24,358 nt of DNA from contig CAZABS010000012.1 of the NCBI GenBank assembly GCA_964483635.1, forward strand, positions 1-24,358, read 5' to 3'. Source of the stretch: CAZABS01 sp964483635. GTDB lineage: Bacteria; Patescibacteriota; Minisyncoccia; Moranbacterales; UBA1568. The position numbers were made by a program, and so were the translations under genes. Numbering within the stretch: the stretch's first letter is position 1; each line of letters opens with the position of its first letter. The notes under the pieces were generated by a model. It was not told the DNA's origin. It ran no database searches and saw only the letters and a program-made list of their open reading frames with translations. Positions 7,227-15,674 of this stretch are shown here, piece after piece.

Positions 7227-7778
7227 ATGGCAGGGATTAATCTCTCTCAATCGCTTCAAGAAAAAGAAGCTGAGGTTCGCGGAAGTTTTGTTGATACTGG
7301 CTTGTATATCAATTTAGCCCTACTTTTCCTCGTGTTGGCTGTATTTGGTGGTGGACGATGGTATCTCTCATCTCTCAATAAGCAGTTAGCAAGTTTAGAC
7401 AATCAGATCGTCCAAGAGACAGGCGAGCTCCATAGTCCAGATGTGGATCGGGTTGCTGATTTTCAGGCACGGCTTGATATGGTGCGCGATACCCTGAAGA
7501 GGATTCCCGAGCATCAAACGTTGTTTGGGGTGCTCGAGACAAAACTTGTCCCCAATACGCGCCTGACTCTCTATGAAGAGGATTGGGCTGAAGGGACAGT
7601 GACCCTCTCGGGTATTACCGAAAGTCTCAAGTATGTAGCTCAAGAAATGTTGGCTCTCAAGACGGTGGAACGAGTGAAGCAAGTGAGTGTGAATACGCTT
7701 TCATGGAATGATGATGGTGAGCTTGAGTTTTCTCTTGATCTCGTTGTTACGAAAGCAGGTGTTTCTCCTTCGCCATAA
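7227..7778 (+). CDS. pilN: PilN-like pilus platform protein, 183 aa
   Basis: A short cytoplasmic N terminus with INLSQSLQEKE (4-14) is a diverged form of the INLLP-type PilM-binding motif. One membrane helix (about 25-47) is followed by a coiled segment (about 48-95) and a small alpha/beta domain with TRLTLYEEDWAEGTVTLSGI (111-130). That layout and the place right after pilM (six bases) identify PilN rather than strong sequence identity. It pairs with PilO to form the inner-membrane ring. ATG at 7227; an upstream out-of-frame ATG at 7220 opens only a six-codon frame. Confidence 0.86.
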   Translation: MAGINLSQSLQEKEAEVRGSFVDTGLYINLALLFLVLAVFGGGRWYLSSLNKQLASLDNQIVQETGELHSPDVDRVADFQARLDMVRDTLKRIPEHQTLFGVLETKLVPNTRLTLYEEDWAEGTVTLSGITESLKYVAQEMLALKTVERVKQVSVNTLSWNDDGELEFSLDLVVTKAGVSPSP

Positions 7779-7786
7779 ATCTGTTT

Positions 7787-8596
7787 ATGAGTATCAAAAT
7801 TCTTTTGTTTCCGTTCTGTATAATTCTCTCACTTGTGTTGATTATTGGGTATATTAAACCTGATGTGATGAGTATTCTTGAAACGCGAAAAAAAATTGAA
7901 AAATCACAAGCGGATCTTTCTCGGGTGGCAAGTACGATCCAGAATGTACAGCAAATGACCCTGGCGCTCAATAATCATCGTGAAAGTGAAAAATTTGTCA
8001 TGAAATATCTCCCGATCAGCCTGGAGGAAGAGCGCGTGCTCGACACATTCAACTATTTGGCTGTTCAATCGGGAGTCGTTATTTCTGATGTTGCTATTGA
8101 TGAGAATTCACCTTTAGAGACGTCTTTGCCAGAGGTACTGCGTGCCAGTATGTCCTTCGAGGCCTTGGCCAATGCTCAGGCGGCAGCAGCGGTAAATGCG
8201 GTGACTCCTCCGGTTGCTGCTACGCAGATATTACACAGCTATGCCGGCTCAATTACGGTGTTGGGTGCCTATAGTAATCTGAGAGATTTTTTTCAGCGCC
8301 TGAGTCAGAGTGACCGCTTTCGCAATACCAAGATGTTCTCGATAGGGAAGCTTGATCAAGAAGCGTTAAAAAATGAAGAGGGTGAATCAACGTATCCCGC
8401 AGATTTTCTCCAGGGAACCTATGAAGCTGATTTTGTTCATTTTCCGATTCGGGCTATCGGGAGTGCTCTCGAGTTGGCGTTGTTTGAAAAAGGACAGTTA
8501 GATTTTCAGGCAGCTGATGATTTGCTCAACTTTGTATCGAATCCACTTCCACCGATGGAGGTAAGTACAACCGCTACTCCCAATCCTTTCCAGTAA
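7787..8596 (+). CDS. pilO: PilO-like pilus platform protein, 269 aa
   Basis: One N-terminal membrane helix (about 3-22), a coiled coil (about 30-70), then an exported ferredoxin-like domain: YLPISLEEERVLDTFNYLAVQSGV (about 74-97, conserved in PilO) and GAYSNLRDFFQRLSQSDRF. A region of about 30 residues rich in Ala/Pro/Val (near 130-150) is inserted between the strands and looks like a flexible loop. It lies eight bases after pilN. There is no pilP or pilQ, as expected for a cell without a secretin. The call rests on topology, conserved segments and position. Confidence 0.85.
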   Translation: MSIKILLFPFCIILSLVLIIGYIKPDVMSILETRKKIEKSQADLSRVASTIQNVQQMTLALNNHRESEKFVMKYLPISLEEERVLDTFNYLAVQSGVVISDVAIDENSPLETSLPEVLRASMSFEALANAQAAAAVNAVTPPVAATQILHSYAGSITVLGAYSNLRDFFQRLSQSDRFRNTKMFSIGKLDQEALKNEEGESTYPADFLQGTYEADFVHFPIRAIGSALELALFEKGQLDFQAADDLLNFVSNPLPPMEVSTTATPNPFQ

Positions 8597-8609
8597 CTCA
8601 CGAGCAAAC

Positions 8610-10277
8610 ATGGCGAATGAAGTATCATCACAACCAAATGGAGTATCAATACAGCCAGAGGTTTCGCTATCGGAGCGCGCCCAAACTCTTGGACTTCCTT
8701 TTTTAGAGACACTGCCGGCTGAAATGAGTCGGACAGCTTTGACTATTATTCCTGAGGAAACAGCCAAAAAATATCGCATGGCTGTTTTTGACAAAAAGGA
8801 AGATGCTTTGATGGTCGCGATGGTGGATCCCCAGGATTTTGAAGCACTCAATGCTCTCCGTTTTATTGCTGAAAAAGAACGACTTGGGATCGAAGTCTAT
8901 CTCGTCTCAGAAGCACTCTTTGCACTTCTTCTCAAAGAATACTCTGGCACTGACAAGGCACTCGAGGAAGCAATTGTTTCTTTGAAAAAAGGACAGGAGA
9001 ATACCGTGAGCGTAACCGAAGAAAAGAAGAAGGATGCGATGCCGGAAATATTTCAGGATGCACCCATAGCGAAATTGGTGGACGTCATCGTGAAACATGC
9101 ACTTGATGGACGAGCAAGTGATATTCATATCGAGCCGGTGGATAATAGCTATCGGGTTCGCTTTCGGGTTGATGGACTCTTACGTGCCGCACTCGTTTTT
9201 CCGGCTGAAGTAGGGAAAGCTGTTATTTCTCGGATAAAAATCCTTTCAAATCTCAAGATTGATGAAAAGCGCAAGCCCCAAGATGGCCGTTTTCGAGTAG
9301 AAGAGAGTGGTAAATTTGTTGATTTGCGGGTTTCCTCACTCCCGGTTATTGATGGCGAGAAGATTGTCATGCGTATTCTCGATAAGTCCAACAATCTTTC
9401 TGATCTAGATCGGTTGGGTTTATGGGGAAGAAATCGTGAAGTACTTACTCGGAAAATCAAAGAGCCGTTTGGAATTATTCTTATCACGGGGCCGACTGGT
9501 TCTGGAAAATCTACTACGCTCTATGCATTTCTCCAGATACTCAATAAAGAAGAACGCAATATTATCACCCTTGAAGATCCAGTCGAATATTTCATGGATG
9601 GTGTAAATCAGAGTCAGATTCGTCCAGAAATCGGATATACTTTTGCGGCAGGACTGCGGTCGATTCTTCGTCAGGATCCTAATGTGATTATGGTTGGTGA
9701 GATTCGAGATGAAGAAACAGCTGAGCTAGCGGTGCATGCAGCCCTCACCGGCCACCTCGTCCTTTCAACGCTCCATACCAACGACGCCATCAAGGGACTT
9801 CCTCGCTTGATCGATATGGGCGCGGAACCCTTTCTCCTCGCCGCTTCCATTCAGGCATTGGCTGCGCAACGGCTGGTTCGGAGGATTTGTCCAAACTGTA
9901 AGGAAGAGGTGAAATTGACAGCCGGCATGCTCAAGCGACTTGAAGCCGAGCGAGCGCAAATTCCAGATTCTGAATTTGTAGCATACAAAGTTGAAAGGCA
10001 AGCTCCGATCAAAGTGTACAAAGGAAAAGGGTGCGATATGTGTGGGCGGTCTGGGTATAAAGGGCGGATTGCAATCTATGAGGTATTTGAGGTGACTGAA
10101 TCTGCCAAGGAAATAATTACCGATAAAGCAGCCAGTGAAACAGCACTTAAGAAAGAAGCAGTTGTACAAAATATGTTGCCCATCAAAATGGACGGATTAT
10201 TGAAGGTATTGCAGGGGATCACGACCATTGAAGAAATTGAGCGAGTGACAGAGGGAACTCTTGTGGATGAAGAGTAG
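8610..10277 (+). CDS. pilB: Pilus extension ATPase PilB (GspE/PulE family), 555 aa
   Basis: N-terminal MshEN-like domain (about 27-130), linker, then the secretion ATPase core: Asp/His boxes around ASDIHIEP (169-176), Walker A GPTGSGKST (294-302), Walker B VIMVGEIRD (359-367), His box LSTLHTND (385-392). A four-cysteine zinc site (C427, C430, C475, C478) marks PilB/GspE and is absent from PilT. It hydrolyses ATP under the platform to extrude pilin subunits. The length fits the family. The start at 8610 is 13 bases after pilO, without a clear Shine-Dalgarno. Confidence 0.96.
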   Translation: MANEVSSQPNGVSIQPEVSLSERAQTLGLPFLETLPAEMSRTALTIIPEETAKKYRMAVFDKKEDALMVAMVDPQDFEALNALRFIAEKERLGIEVYLVSEALFALLLKEYSGTDKALEEAIVSLKKGQENTVSVTEEKKKDAMPEIFQDAPIAKLVDVIVKHALDGRASDIHIEPVDNSYRVRFRVDGLLRAALVFPAEVGKAVISRIKILSNLKIDEKRKPQDGRFRVEESGKFVDLRVSSLPVIDGEKIVMRILDKSNNLSDLDRLGLWGRNREVLTRKIKEPFGIILITGPTGSGKSTTLYAFLQILNKEERNIITLEDPVEYFMDGVNQSQIRPEIGYTFAAGLRSILRQDPNVIMVGEIRDEETAELAVHAALTGHLVLSTLHTNDAIKGLPRLIDMGAEPFLLAASIQALAAQRLVRRICPNCKEEVKLTAGMLKRLEAERAQIPDSEFVAYKVERQAPIKVYKGKGCDMCGRSGYKGRIAIYEVFEVTESAKEIITDKAASETALKKEAVVQNMLPIKMDGLLKVLQGITTIEEIERVTEGTLVDEE

Positions 10278-10335
10278 GGTGGTCTCAAGATGGAAAAAAA
10301 ATGGTAGAGTAAAAAGAGCAAAAATAAAAAAAACC

Positions 10336-11421
10336 ATGGAACAACTTGCTGTTGAACAAAAAATCAAACGTCTCCTGAATGTTGTCGGGTCTCAGGGTGC
10401 TTCTGATATTCATTTTGTGGTTGGGAGGTATCCGACACTTCGAATTAGCGGAAAACTTCACCCACTCACCCAAGAAGGGCTTTTGACTCCGGCGGATACC
10501 AAAGCGTATAGCGATGTTATTTTGACAGATGACAAGAAAGAGGAACTTGCACGGGACGGGCAAACAGACCTCTCATATAATTTGGAAGATCGAGCTCGTT
10601 TTCGTGTAAACGTGTTCTATCAGAAGGGGTATGTATCGATTGCAATGCGTTTTGTCATGGATAAGATTCGCAGTCTCGAAGACCTGAATGTTCCGCCGTC
10701 ACTGTATGATTTTACCAAAGTTTCTCAGGGACTTGTGCTCATGACTGGTCCAGTGGGGCATGGAAAATCTACCACGCTTGCTGCTATTGTCGATTATATT
10801 AATCATAATCTCGAGAAGCATATCGTGACCATTGAAGATCCAATTGAGTTTGTGTATGAGCAGGATCGTTGCATTATTAATCAGCGCGAAGTCGGTCGTG
10901 ATGCGAAAGATTTTCCTTCAGCACTCCGGGCGGTCTTGCGTGAAGATGTGAATGTGGTGCTCCTCGGGGAACTTCGTGATCTCGAGACAATTGCAACTGC
11001 TATGACGGCCGCTGAGACCGGGCACCTTATTTTTGCGACACTCCATACCAATGATGCTGCCCAGACTATCGATCGTATCATTGATGTGTTTCCAGCTCAT
11101 CAGCAAAACCAAATTCGTCTCCAGCTTGCGAATGTGCTGTTGGGTGTTGTATCGCAGCGTCTTCTCCCTCAGCTTTCCGGTGGGCGTGTTCCGGCTGTTG
11201 AAGTGCTCTTCAAAAATCATGCGGTTGAAAACTTGATTCGAGAAAACAAGACACATCAGATTGATTCTGTGATCGAGACAAGTCTGAAAGATGGGATGGT
11301 GTCGCTTGACCGAGCTTTGGCAGACTTGGTTCGGCGGGGGATTGTGGGTGCAAATGATGCACTTCTCTACGCGAAAAACCGAGATTATTTCTCGATGCTA
11401 GTTGGAAAAGAAGGAAAGTAG
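10336..11421 (+). CDS. pilT: Pilus retraction ATPase PilT, 361 aa
   Basis: ASDIHFVVG near the start (22-30), Walker A region GPVGHGKST (138-146), Walker B VVLLGELRD (207-215), His box ATLHTND (234-240), and the C-terminal AVENLIRENKTHQI (296-309), which matches the AIRNLIRE retraction motif found in PilT and not PilB. No zinc cysteines. PilT depolymerises the pilus, powering twitching and DNA uptake. The frame is open back to 10261, but those 25 extra residues are lysine/arginine-rich and overlap the end of pilB, so I place the start at ATG 10336. Oddity: the Walker A has V and H where most family members have T and S, though the catalytic GKST is intact. Confidence 0.95.
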   Translation: MEQLAVEQKIKRLLNVVGSQGASDIHFVVGRYPTLRISGKLHPLTQEGLLTPADTKAYSDVILTDDKKEELARDGQTDLSYNLEDRARFRVNVFYQKGYVSIAMRFVMDKIRSLEDLNVPPSLYDFTKVSQGLVLMTGPVGHGKSTTLAAIVDYINHNLEKHIVTIEDPIEFVYEQDRCIINQREVGRDAKDFPSALRAVLREDVNVVLLGELRDLETIATAMTAAETGHLIFATLHTNDAAQTIDRIIDVFPAHQQNQIRLQLANVLLGVVSQRLLPQLSGGRVPAVEVLFKNHAVENLIRENKTHQIDSVIETSLKDGMVSLDRALADLVRRGIVGANDALLYAKNRDYFSMLVGKEGK

Positions 11422-11464
11422 TCATGAAATACGATGAAAATTATTCTCTCCTGCGATCGACGCT

Positions 11465-12669
11465 ATGAAGTTTACTTTTAAAGCGAAAACTGAATCTGGC
11501 GATCTCAAGGAAGGTCTTGTTGAGGCTGTCAATCGTGAAGCGGCCATCCAGATTCTTCAAAAAAATAACCTGATTCCTTTGGCGCTGGTTTCTGACGGCT
11601 CTGGACGGGTCTTTAGCTGGGTCAAGGATTTGAAAAAACTCTGGGAAGGCGTATCTCCAAAAGAGCTCATGGTGATTTTCCGACAAATGGCGACGCTCAT
11701 TCAGGCGCGGGTGCCGGTGGTAACCTCACTCCAGACGATTAGTGAACAAATTACGAATGACTATCTTCGAATCGTTTTGCGTGAGCTTCAGGATGATATT
11801 CAAGACGGGATGTCGTTTTCGGAAGCCCTCGAACGTCACCCAAACGTGTTTGACGCGATGACGATCAATATGATCAAGGCAGGCGAGGTTTCAGGAAGTC
11901 TTCAACGTTCGATTGAGTTTGTGGCGGATAGTATTGAAAAGAATTATCACCTCACATCGAAGATTCGCGGAGCACTGATGTATCCAGCCTTTGTAACGGC
12001 GGTGGCGGGGGCAGTGGGATTTCTCGTGGTGACATTTATCCTCCCAAAGATTACGGCGCTCATCAAAGATTTGAATGTGCCTGTACCTTGGTATACCACA
12101 GCACTCATGTGGCTCGGGGATTTCATGAATCAATACTGGTGGGCGGTTCTCATTGTAATTTTTGCAATTATTGGAGGTTTTTTCTACTATGTGCGCACGG
12201 AGAGTGGCAAACATGAGTGGGATCGTTTTGTGCTCAAGACTCCCGTGTTTGGACTCCTCCTTCAGAACCTTTATATTACCCGTTTTGCCGAAAATCTCTC
12301 GGCTCTTCTCGATGGTGGTATCCCGGTGGTGCGCGCGATTATCATTACGAGTGATGTGATTGGCAATCAGGTCTATCAGGGTGTGATGCTTCGTTCGGCT
12401 GAAGAGGTAAAAACAGGAGGAAATATCAGCACGGTGTTTTTCCGTTATCCCAATCAGTTCCCGCCAATCGTTGCGCAAATGGTGAAAATTGGAGAGGAGA
12501 CGGGGACGGTCTCTCAGGTACTCGACAGCATGGCGAAGTTTTATAATCAAGAAGTAGATACCATGACCAAAAACATGACTCAGCTCATTGAGCCAATCAT
12601 GATTGTGATGCTTGGTATCGGTGTTGGGATTCTCACTGTTGGAGTACTTATGCCAATTTATAATATCGC
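11465..12669 (+). CDS. pilC: Pilus platform membrane protein PilC (3' end lost in the gap)
   Basis: Two T2SSF repeats (first about 75-195, second about 275-400). Conserved FRQMATLIQARVPVVTSL (76-93) and IKAGEVSGSL are matched in the second repeat by FAENLSALLDGGIPVVRAI and VKIGEETGTV. Three membrane helices: about 172-195, 222-245 and 378-400. The reading frame reaches MPIYNIA and then the run of N; PilC proteins normally end a few residues after that motif, so only the last few codons are missing. PilC is the polytopic centre on which PilB and PilT act. ATG at 11465, 43 bases after pilT. Confidence 0.95.
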
Positions 12670-12769
12670 NNNNNNNNNNNNNNNNNNNNNNNNNNNNNNN
12701 NNNNNNNNNNNNNNNNNNNNNNNNNNNNNNNNNNNNNNNNNNNNNNNNNNNNNNNNNNNNNNNNNNNNN
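12670..12769. other. Assembly gap: exactly 100 N
   Basis: All bases are N. A run of exactly 100 is the usual placeholder for a gap of unknown length, so the real distance between pilC and the sequence after it is not known. The reading frame that appears to cross it has no meaning. Confidence 0.99.
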
Positions 12770-12820
12770 GGAACAACTCTTGGACCTACCGGGGCAGCTT
12801 TTCCAGCAACATGCAATTAG
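12770..12820 (+). CDS. C-terminal end of a gene lost in the gap, probably a type IV pilin
   Basis: Only 16 codons remain before TAG, reading GTTLGPTGAAFPATCN. A Gly/Thr/Pro-rich end with a cysteine next to the C terminus suits the disulfide-closed D-region of a type IV pilin. The position between pilC and pilD, with a strong terminator directly after, is where the highly expressed major pilin usually sits. The frame is inferred; the other frames stay open through the terminator hairpin, which makes them less likely. Confidence 0.45.
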   Translation, partial: GTTLGPTGAAFPATCN

Positions 12821-12840
12821 TGTTAGTATCCAGATCTGGA

Positions 12841-12870
12841 ACAAAAAACACGGATAGCCGTGTTTTTTGT
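12841..12870 (+). terminator. Strong terminator ending the pilus/pilin operon
   Basis: A perfect 13-base inverted repeat, ACAAAAAACACGG (12841-12853) and CCGTGTTTTTTGT (12858-12870), with an ATAG loop and T-rich sequence after it. The A-run/T-run symmetry means it could stop transcription from either side. It separates the gene ending at 12820 from pilD. Confidence 0.9.
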
Positions 12871-12933
12871 TTTCTCTACCGATCGGCATATGAAAGATAT
12901 TTATTTCTCGCGTGGTCATTATAGGAGATAGTT

Positions 12934-12987
12934 TGGTATACTGTACCTATATCCTTCTGTTGGTGCCGCGCTGGTGTTTGGTATGAT
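12934..12987 (+). promoter_or_regulatory. pilD promoters (two extended -10 candidates)
   Basis: Upstream candidate: TG (12934-12935) plus TATACT (12937-12942), with a weak -35 TGGTCA (12913-12918). Downstream candidate: TTGGTG (12960-12965), 16 bases, TG (12979-12980) and TATGAT (12982-12987), giving a start near 12994, 20 bases before the pilD ATG. Either can restart transcription after the terminator at 12841-12870. Confidence 0.5.
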
Positions 12988-13013
12988 AGAGTTTATCTAA
13001 TTCGTCTCTTTGT

Positions 13014-13835
13014 ATGGTGTTACTTTTTTTCTTTCTCTTCGGTCTCATTATTGGGAGTTTTTTGAATGTGGTGCTTTTGCGAACCGAAAAAGAGGAGGGA
13101 TTGACGGGGCGATCTCATTGTCCAAAGTGTCAGGCACTCATTCATTGGTACGACAATATACCCGTACTCTCATTTTTGATGCTTCAGGGGAGGTGTCGTA
13201 CTTGCGGACTTGCGATTTCGATCCAGTATCCACTCGTTGAACTTGGAACGGGTTTTCTTTTTCTTCTTCCTGCATTGTTTGTTTTTCAATCATTCGAGCC
13301 GCTTTCTTGGCTCTCGAGTGTTTGGTGGCTCTTCTTACTGTCTGTTCTCTTGGCTATTTCTTTGTATGATCTGAGGCATATGGAAATTCCACTTTCTTTT
13401 CTCTTGTGGGGTATTGGCGGTACCGTAGTGTATTTTGCTCTGATTTCCTGGGGAGGTTTACCCGAGGGGATGTGGTGGAAAATTCCAATGGTGGAGGCTG
13501 GAATTGGCGGAGTAATCGCAGCCAGTCTTTTTTATTTCCTTGTCTGGATATCTCATGAGCGCTGGATGGGCATGGGAGACGTTTGGCTTGCATTGCTTGC
13601 TGGCCTGGCGGTAGGTCCCCATTTGTTACTCCTCCTCCTTACTCTCGCATTTGGTATTGGTGCATTCATTTCAATAGGACTCTTGCTCTGGAGAGGGAAA
13701 ACACTCTCCACACAAGTTCCTTTTGCTCCCTTTTTATCTGTTGCGACCGTCTTACTCCTTATCATGATGGAAATCGAGCCATGGTGGTTCTCGCTCTTCT
13801 TTTTTCCACCCACCTTCTCGCTAGGAGTATTTTGA
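13014..13835 (+). CDS. pilD: Prepilin peptidase/N-methyltransferase PilD, 273 aa
   Basis: A polytopic membrane protein. The N-terminal domain starts with FGLIIGSFLNVVLLR (9-23) and has the zinc-binding Cys 36/39 and 61/64 (CPKC, CRTC). The peptidase domain carries the two catalytic aspartates of the A24 family, in YDLRHMEIP (D119) and GMGDVWLA (D189). PilD cuts the leader off prepilins and usually methylates the new N-terminal residue. The C-terminal hydrophobic stretch to 273 is slightly long for the family. ATG at 13014 has no Shine-Dalgarno. The three prepilin genes that follow, plus any pilin in the gap, are its expected substrates. Confidence 0.96.
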   Translation: MVLLFFFLFGLIIGSFLNVVLLRTEKEEGLTGRSHCPKCQALIHWYDNIPVLSFLMLQGRCRTCGLAISIQYPLVELGTGFLFLLPALFVFQSFEPLSWLSSVWWLFLLSVLLAISLYDLRHMEIPLSFLLWGIGGTVVYFALISWGGLPEGMWWKIPMVEAGIGGVIAASLFYFLVWISHERWMGMGDVWLALLAGLAVGPHLLLLLLTLAFGIGAFISIGLLLWRGKTLSTQVPFAPFLSVATVLLLIMMEIEPWWFSLFFFPPTFSLGVF

Positions 13836-13840
13836 AGTCT

Positions 13841-13853
13841 CCTCAGTCTGAGG
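13841..13853 (+). promoter_or_regulatory. Shine-Dalgarno in a small hairpin before the first minor pilin
   Basis: CCTCA (13841-13845), loop GTC, TGAGG (13849-13853). GAGG (13850-13853) is a good Shine-Dalgarno eight bases before the ATG at 13862, which supports that start over the ATGs at 13868 and 13874. The hairpin would partly mask it. Confidence 0.4.
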
Positions 13854-13861
13854 TACTATGA

Positions 13862-14437
13862 ATGTGTATGCTTATGGCACAGAAAAAGTACGCAAAAGCT
13901 TTTACATTGGTTGAATTGATGGTAGTGGTTGCTATCATCGGTATTACCTCAACTATTGTGGTAGTGAGTCTTGTAAATGCTCGCCTCGAGCGGCAAGTAT
14001 TGGGGGCATCTCAAAAAATAGCTGCCGTTATTCGGGCGGCGCAAAACGATGCATTGACTGGAAGGTCTACGGGTTCAACCGAAAAGAATTGTTGGTATGG
14101 AGTGAAATTTACTGCGCCCTCTACCTATCAAATAGTAAGTTACGATAGAGGATCTGTGGCCAACGCACCCTGTGGGGGTGCCTCAGTAAATATTAAGGGG
14201 ACATTTTCACTGGAGAGCGGCGTAGAGTTTGATGATCCTGCAAGAGATGTTATCGCGTTTTATCTCCCACGTGGTGAGGTTTGGTATGGCAATGATGCGT
14301 CGAGCATGCAGGCTGTGCCAGCTGGCACGACCAGTGCCTATACGTTGACGCTTAGGAAAAGTGATAAATCGGCATACGTTTGTATTTATCCTGGTGGTCG
14401 TATCGAAGAAAGCGGTGTAGGACAAAGTTGTCCGTAA
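13862..14437 (+). CDS. Minor pilin / GspH-FimT-like prepilin, 191 aa
   Basis: Prepilin signal: basic leader, then AFTLVELMVVVAIIGI (about 13-28), with the conserved Glu at mature position 5 and the long hydrophobic N-terminal helix. The residue before the cleavage point is Ala rather than the usual Gly. The remainder is a beta-rich globular domain with cysteines near NCWYG, APCGG, YVCIYPGG and a C-terminal SCP. The closing LRKSDKSAYVCIYPGGRI resembles GspH/FimT-type pseudopilins. It would sit at the pilus tip or help initiate assembly. It starts 26 bases after pilD and is followed closely by two more prepilin genes. Confidence 0.88.
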   Translation: MCMLMAQKKYAKAFTLVELMVVVAIIGITSTIVVVSLVNARLERQVLGASQKIAAVIRAAQNDALTGRSTGSTEKNCWYGVKFTAPSTYQIVSYDRGSVANAPCGGASVNIKGTFSLESGVEFDDPARDVIAFYLPRGEVWYGNDASSMQAVPAGTTSAYTLTLRKSDKSAYVCIYPGGRIEESGVGQSCP

Positions 14438-14444
14438 ATGGTGA

Positions 14445-15077
14445 ATGAGGGAGTATATGCAAGAAGTTTCTCCAACCCACAAAAGAATTGCTTTGCACAT
14501 ACAGCGCGGTTTTTCTTTGGGTGAAGTTATGCTCGCTTCATTCGTGTTGACGATTGGGATTATCACGGTTGTGAAATTAGTTGCGGACTCATATCGTTCT
14601 TCGGAAAATACACAGGATGCTATTATTGCGGCTGAGTTAGCGCAGGAAGGGGTAGAGCTCGTACGCAATATCCGGGATAACAATATAGCCTATCGGGTGG
14701 ATCATTGGAGTACAGCGGAAGACTGCGAGCATACGACGAGTGGTGCCTGCGATCCCTTCCAGGATTTTGATGCCGGCAATAATCAGCGAGCTCGAATTGA
14801 TTTTTCGACCGGAAGTCTCGACTATGGATCGAGTGCGAGTAATCCTGCTCTGAATCTTCATAATGGGTTTTATCAGCATACGGGAGCTGCAACAGGTCCT
14901 TTTTATCGAATTATCAAAACGTGGAATTCTGGTGGAGCGAATCCGACGGTTCGAGTGCAGAGCATTGTGACGTGGCAAGATCCTGGAAGTTCCTATAACG
15001 GTGGTTCCTCACACGAAAATTGTGAGATTTCGAATAAGTGTGTGTATACAGAACTCCTTCTGACTGCTTGGAAATAA
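14445..15077 (+). CDS. Minor pilin / PilV-GspI-like prepilin, 210 aa
   Basis: Leader ending in RG, then FSLGEVMLASFVLTIGIITV (about 23-42), with a cleavable Gly and Glu at mature position 5. This is followed by a helix (NTQDAIIAAELAQEGVELVRNIRDNN) that is characteristic of PilV/GspI-type minor pilins. The rest is a poorly conserved domain with four cysteines, in paired positions (EDCEH/GACDP and ENCEI/NKCVY). ATG 14445 is used; ATG 14457, after GGGAG, is an alternative that shortens only the leader. It lies seven bases after the preceding pilin gene. Confidence 0.88.
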   Translation: MREYMQEVSPTHKRIALHIQRGFSLGEVMLASFVLTIGIITVVKLVADSYRSSENTQDAIIAAELAQEGVELVRNIRDNNIAYRVDHWSTAEDCEHTTSGACDPFQDFDAGNNQRARIDFSTGSLDYGSSASNPALNLHNGFYQHTGAATGPFYRIIKTWNSGGANPTVRVQSIVTWQDPGSSYNGGSSHENCEISNKCVYTELLLTAWK

Positions 15078-15082
15078 TCCCT

Positions 15083-15667
15083 ATGTCAAGACAACAAAAA
15101 AGAAAGCCTACTGGATTTACCCTTATTGAGGTAATCGTTTCGCTTTCTGCTTTTACGATCATTATGTTAGCTGTCGTGGCAATCTTTGGTTCAGCGTTTG
15201 TATCCTATCGTGAGACTCGTAGTTTGCAGCACAACCTCGAATCTGCTCAGTTTGCGATGAATACCATGGCCAAGGAGCTTCGGACGAGTAGTATTGTGAG
15301 TGTGCCGACAACGAATCCTCTCAATGTTCATTTTATTGATTATTCTCAAAATGGTGGACGTGGTTCTTGTATCGCCTATTGGGTTGATACGAGTACTAGT
15401 GAGTTCAAAAAATGGGTGCACCCTATGTCAAGCGATAACCCAAATACCAACCGTACAAATTGTGCTGGGCTGACATTTGGATCGGGTGATTATGTAGGAG
15501 TGCTGGTGCAGGATGTTACAGAGTCTCAGATTAGTGCTATTCCATCCGATGATAGCCCGCGGACCGTTGGAAGGGTAACGGTACGCCTTCGTATTGGCAC
15601 GACCAGTAATAATCAAACGATTCAATCCTCAGTCTCGCTTCGAGATTTCAACTTTATTGATATCTAG
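15083..15667 (+). CDS. Minor pilin / PilW-GspJ-like prepilin, 194 aa
   Basis: Short basic leader ending in TG, then FTLIEVIVSLSAFTIIMLAV (about 12-31), the most canonical prepilin signal of the three. The following ESAQFAMNTMAKELRTSS segment is the PilW/GspJ hallmark. A beta domain ends in RVTVRLRI and a C-terminal strand. The frame is open further upstream, but ATG 15083 places the leader correctly and avoids overlap with the previous gene (five-base gap). The H-I-J-like order mirrors minor-pilin operons that build the priming complex at the pilus tip. Confidence 0.9.
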   Translation: MSRQQKRKPTGFTLIEVIVSLSAFTIIMLAVVAIFGSAFVSYRETRSLQHNLESAQFAMNTMAKELRTSSIVSVPTTNPLNVHFIDYSQNGGRGSCIAYWVDTSTSEFKKWVHPMSSDNPNTNRTNCAGLTFGSGDYVGVLVQDVTESQISAIPSDDSPRTVGRVTVRLRIGTTSNNQTIQSSVSLRDFNFIDI

Positions 15668-15674
15668 GGGGGGT

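Noticed and set aside
12670..12820. pilC read straight through the gap to the TAG at 12820
   Set aside because: The frame across 100 placeholder N has no meaning, and PilC normally ends a few residues after MPIYNIA.
11891..12919. Long minus-strand open frame opposite pilC, including the N run
   Set aside because: It is the shadow of the pilC frame, is extended artificially by unknown bases, and encodes no recognisable domain.
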